The notes beneath the pieces were generated by a model that was not told the origin of the DNA, did no database searches, and saw only the letters and a program-made list of their open reading frames with translations. Below are positions 62,901 through 64,000 of a DNA stretch of 64,000 nt, in pieces. The position numbers and the translations under genes are program-made. The first letter of the stretch is position 1; each line of letters starts with the position of its first letter. Origin of the DNA: Gp13-AA77 sp035946735 (GTDB lineage Bacteria; Acidobacteriota; Terriglobia; UBA7540); assembly GCA_035946735.1 (NCBI GenBank), contig DASYYZ010000025.1, positions 3,484 to 67,483 on the forward strand, given 5' to 3'.

Positions 62901-63813
62901 CAATCTGTGGACCGAGCTGTCTCCCGGCACGATTCCCATAACGGTCGAGCTGGCTGGACTAGCTGACAGTTGTGAAGCGGTCAACTGGAATATTGGAAGA
63001 AGCTCGTTTGTTTCGCGGCTCACAAAGCTCGATCTAGGACCCTACCACAACTGCGACCTTCGGACTTTGTACAGCTACGGCGCGTTCAAGTGGCGCCTCG
63101 ACTATGTCGGATGCGGTGTGGGCGTTGATCATAGAAATCCTATGCCTCAGAAGGACGAACTCGGTTATGTACTTGAGGCAGCGCCCACCAGCCTGCTGAC
63201 TTGGGGGTGTCTGCCAGAGCAGCGGGACTGCGCTCGGCAGCCCCGCTGGGAGGTCCCAGATCTGGAAGGGGAAATCCACACGCCATTTGGCGTGAGCTTT
63301 TTGACCGACGCCGAAACCAATCTGCTTGCTCTTGTTAACACCCGGTGCTCGAAGCCGCTACCGACATCCGCGATTCTGCGCTTGGAGACGCCGCGGCGTT
63401 TAGAACGCCTTTACTTGCTCACAGCAAACCTGACCAAGACCGTCAAATGCTACTATCCGGCGGCGGAAGTCATCGTTCACTATGCCGATGGGACACGGCT
63501 TGTAAAGCAGCTCATCCCCCCCTACACCATGAGTTGCATGGCCCAGCACTTTTCTCCGTACTGCTATGCGATTCCGTTTGGGAAGTTGGAGCAATCGCCG
63601 GTGATACCGCAACCCCAGTCCCCGAACCTCGCAGTCAGTGACGTGGTACTGGACGCCACGAAGAACGTTAGCGGGCTCGAGTTCAGGTGCGTCGCTTCGG
63701 AAACGATTTTTGGAATTTTAGGGGTGACGCTGCTGACCGCGTCGGATCGTAGCGTCCTGAGTAAGCGACTTCAGCCTTCGGTCTCAGGCTTAATTGGGGA
63801 TTCGCAGAAGTAA
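59932..63813 (+). CDS. Large Tat-exported six-hairpin glycosidase-like protein (DUF4450-like)
   Basis: The 1293-aa protein begins with a Tat signal (KKISRREFVSGLGAVLAASG). An N-terminal beta-sandwich (residues about 40-370) leads to an (alpha/alpha)6 barrel from about 380 to 720: VVNNAAADLRQQFEYPAFIH, GWSKYGKISCGYYGAEAAGY, HYRWTGSRDFLKQMWPSVRR, DPDGDGLMTGYYEFWNNDMH and MNDWWPIGWSHHYVANGDTA. C-terminal beta domains follow. This resembles DUF4450 and GH95/GH78-like six-hairpin glycosidases; the exact family cannot be fixed by eye. Glu in YYEFWNND and Asp in NDPDGDG are candidate acids. It is the last gene of the group and could cleave a terminal sugar such as rhamnose, fucose or a uronic acid from the substrate. 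Confidence 0.7.
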   Translation: MQLKKISRREFVSGLGAVLAASGTKLPSVRQPDLVPAKAEFGYAPQSPTDIPILPGINIGRSFPFPDDSGPCGTGARYEPARGGGFAIINGPGTYNHILTGDGVWYVLAGDEPRLRLIHRTDEGSYAEPGILPGLGVGGSLRLAVTHKGESKWLDQVGSIHTRFAPGIASWKCDDEVLGLSLELEARPLVGVNGFIATASAHGDSTHALELTWAFGAIRDKNNRVELANDFARLSNPDLEYTEILVGLGEGECEPAHGDSQILRDSNALPTVRSATADPCALFSVRLRSDLHPQVRNEFLCVWGYTDYDRKGVSDARARLEGRPFADAAWAEEMKKEWFHHWVGRGLSPQRKFFAVRSHVGSAAQESKAFWDIGKRIRIKTPDARFDNVVNNAAADLRQQFEYPAFIHGLVGWSKYGKISCGYYGAEAAGYHDEVESSLKFISGTQDQNGRQRYFTPAFAISDWAEEQDFYYAEHVYYHYRWTGSRDFLKQMWPSVRRSLDHALAVNDPDGDGLMTGYYEFWNNDMHSRGGRCVVQTAMAWTALRSATEIARRLGENDCAGQYEALASKVKEQLRRSLWNRQLGAFGSAETNCTLRPHPEAQEQFLPISRGVSDSMEAYMAMRYVRDTLFLNPQAGVTLELMNDWWPIGWSHHYVANGDTALSVLAACRAGDVDHFWPALKTISESAYRSDDATLCHTQCNDGTGAGMKSIAELQGPFIQAVAEGVFGLEPEFGENLLVLRPTFPGGWEHAEVATPDLLYSFRRSGQQISIDCHTPISRQVRLEFPVRAQIKEVRINGTNAPCRLAVAVNSARLMATSGLGTTHRFVIEMGTAPTIEGRTQVIEAQTCRFSVQNATARRVLDPQGGIRGAAIRRRPDGATDVTLIPVKSGRCTAFIEIECGQTRYLHPLDLEVLKPWSIVSSYVPAFRAGGPAVSSPRVDAEKRALLIEIQNNREKKLVGPATIRLAGRMFRENVSIPEAQKRTIQLATGNLWTELSPGTIPITVELAGLADSCEAVNWNIGRSSFVSRLTKLDLGPYHNCDLRTLYSYGAFKWRLDYVGCGVGVDHRNPMPQKDELGYVLEAAPTSLLTWGCLPEQRDCARQPRWEVPDLEGEIHTPFGVSFLTDAETNLLALVNTRCSKPLPTSAILRLETPRRLERLYLLTANLTKTVKCYYPAAEVIVHYADGTRLVKQLIPPYTMSCMAQHFSPYCYAIPFGKLEQSPVIPQPQSPNLAVSDVVLDATKNVSGLEFRCVASETIFGILGVTLLTASDRSVLSKRLQPSVSGLIGDSQK

Positions 63814-64000
63814 AGTCGGAAGGATGCGAAGTCATTGGGCAGCCGACGATGCCAGCGGGAACAGAACATGACGCAACTTAGAGTACTCGTGGATTGCAAC
63901 GATCTTTGTGGTGAGGAAGGTGGACCCCAAAATCAAGACCATTTTTCGTCGGCAATAACTTAGTGTCGACGAAGTCTGGTTTTGTATTTCCATCCAGCGG
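63814..64000. other. Right edge of the window, non-coding
   Basis: No gene is seen after the glycosidase stop. The stretch GTGGACCCCAAAATCAAGACC near 63918 could be an insertion-sequence end, but no transposase frame is visible before the window stops. Confidence 0.3.

Overview
The window reads as chromosomal DNA of a GC-rich soil or sediment bacterium, most likely an Acidobacteriota (Solibacter/Bryobacter-like). The grounds are an Oar-type TonB-dependent receptor with an N-terminal carboxypeptidase-regulatory domain, a helix-turn-helix protein fused to a TolB-like propeller, a YncE-propeller/phosphoesterase fusion, numerous Tat-exported glycosidase-like proteins and a PadR regulator. This is a judgement from gene content only; there is no rRNA or other marker here.

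Layout. 0.3-1.8 kb is an insertion-sequence graveyard (IS630 and IS110 remnants, a tRNA-Ser 3' tail). 1.9-9.2 kb has a secreted tectonin-repeat protein, NAD kinase and a large fusion of a PBP4-type DD-peptidase with a D-aminoacylase-like amidohydrolase. 9.4-12 kb is a cluster of toxin-antitoxin-type genes and relics (YgiT-like relic, BrnT/antitoxin with a palindromic operator, DUF5615/DUF433). 12.2-12.75 kb is another transposon remnant with 21-bp-period repeats. 13-15.9 kb is the YncE/phosphoesterase fusion. 16.0-19.3 kb is a mercury-type operon (ArsR, MerT with a fused HMA domain, MerP with an internal stop, a Cys-rich CopZ-like protein, and a frameshifted flavoprotein reductase). 19.6-28.0 kb is mostly housekeeping: PadR, an OLD-like ATPase, RNase J, a DUF3303 protein, a long-chain acyl-CoA synthetase and RecN.

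A 7-kb integrated element occupies tRNA-Ala(GGC) between 28.80 and 35.80 kb. The tRNA gene is intact at the left end, its last 38 nt are repeated at the right end, and a tyrosine integrase lacking its catalytic domain lies just inside the right end. The element carries a promoter-terminator unit that looks like a small RNA, iteron-like repeats, a small HTH protein, an HTH-TolB protein, a secreted protein and a cassette of small membrane and zinc-ribbon proteins. 35.8-39.0 kb holds no intact gene, only transposase relics.

39.3-63.8 kb is a catabolic locus: Tat-exported nitrilase-fold hydrolase, several glycosidase-like proteins, an enolase-superfamily enzyme coupled to a short-chain dehydrogenase, two half-size EamA transporters, a GH36-like alpha-galactosidase, a FadR-type regulator, a PhyH dioxygenase, a broken aldo/keto reductase, the TonB receptor, a TPR protein, an isochorismatase-CHB_HEX-NPCBM fusion and a 1293-aa six-hairpin glycosidase-like protein. 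A near-identical promoter/operator block precedes the dioxygenase and the TonB receptor, with related motifs before the nitrilase-like and enolase genes. The simplest model is one FadR-type regulator controlling uptake and breakdown of one unidentified glycoside or uronate-like substrate. Several genes differ from intact relatives by one base (merP stop, reductase and aldo/keto reductase frameshifts), so draft-assembly error must be kept in mind.
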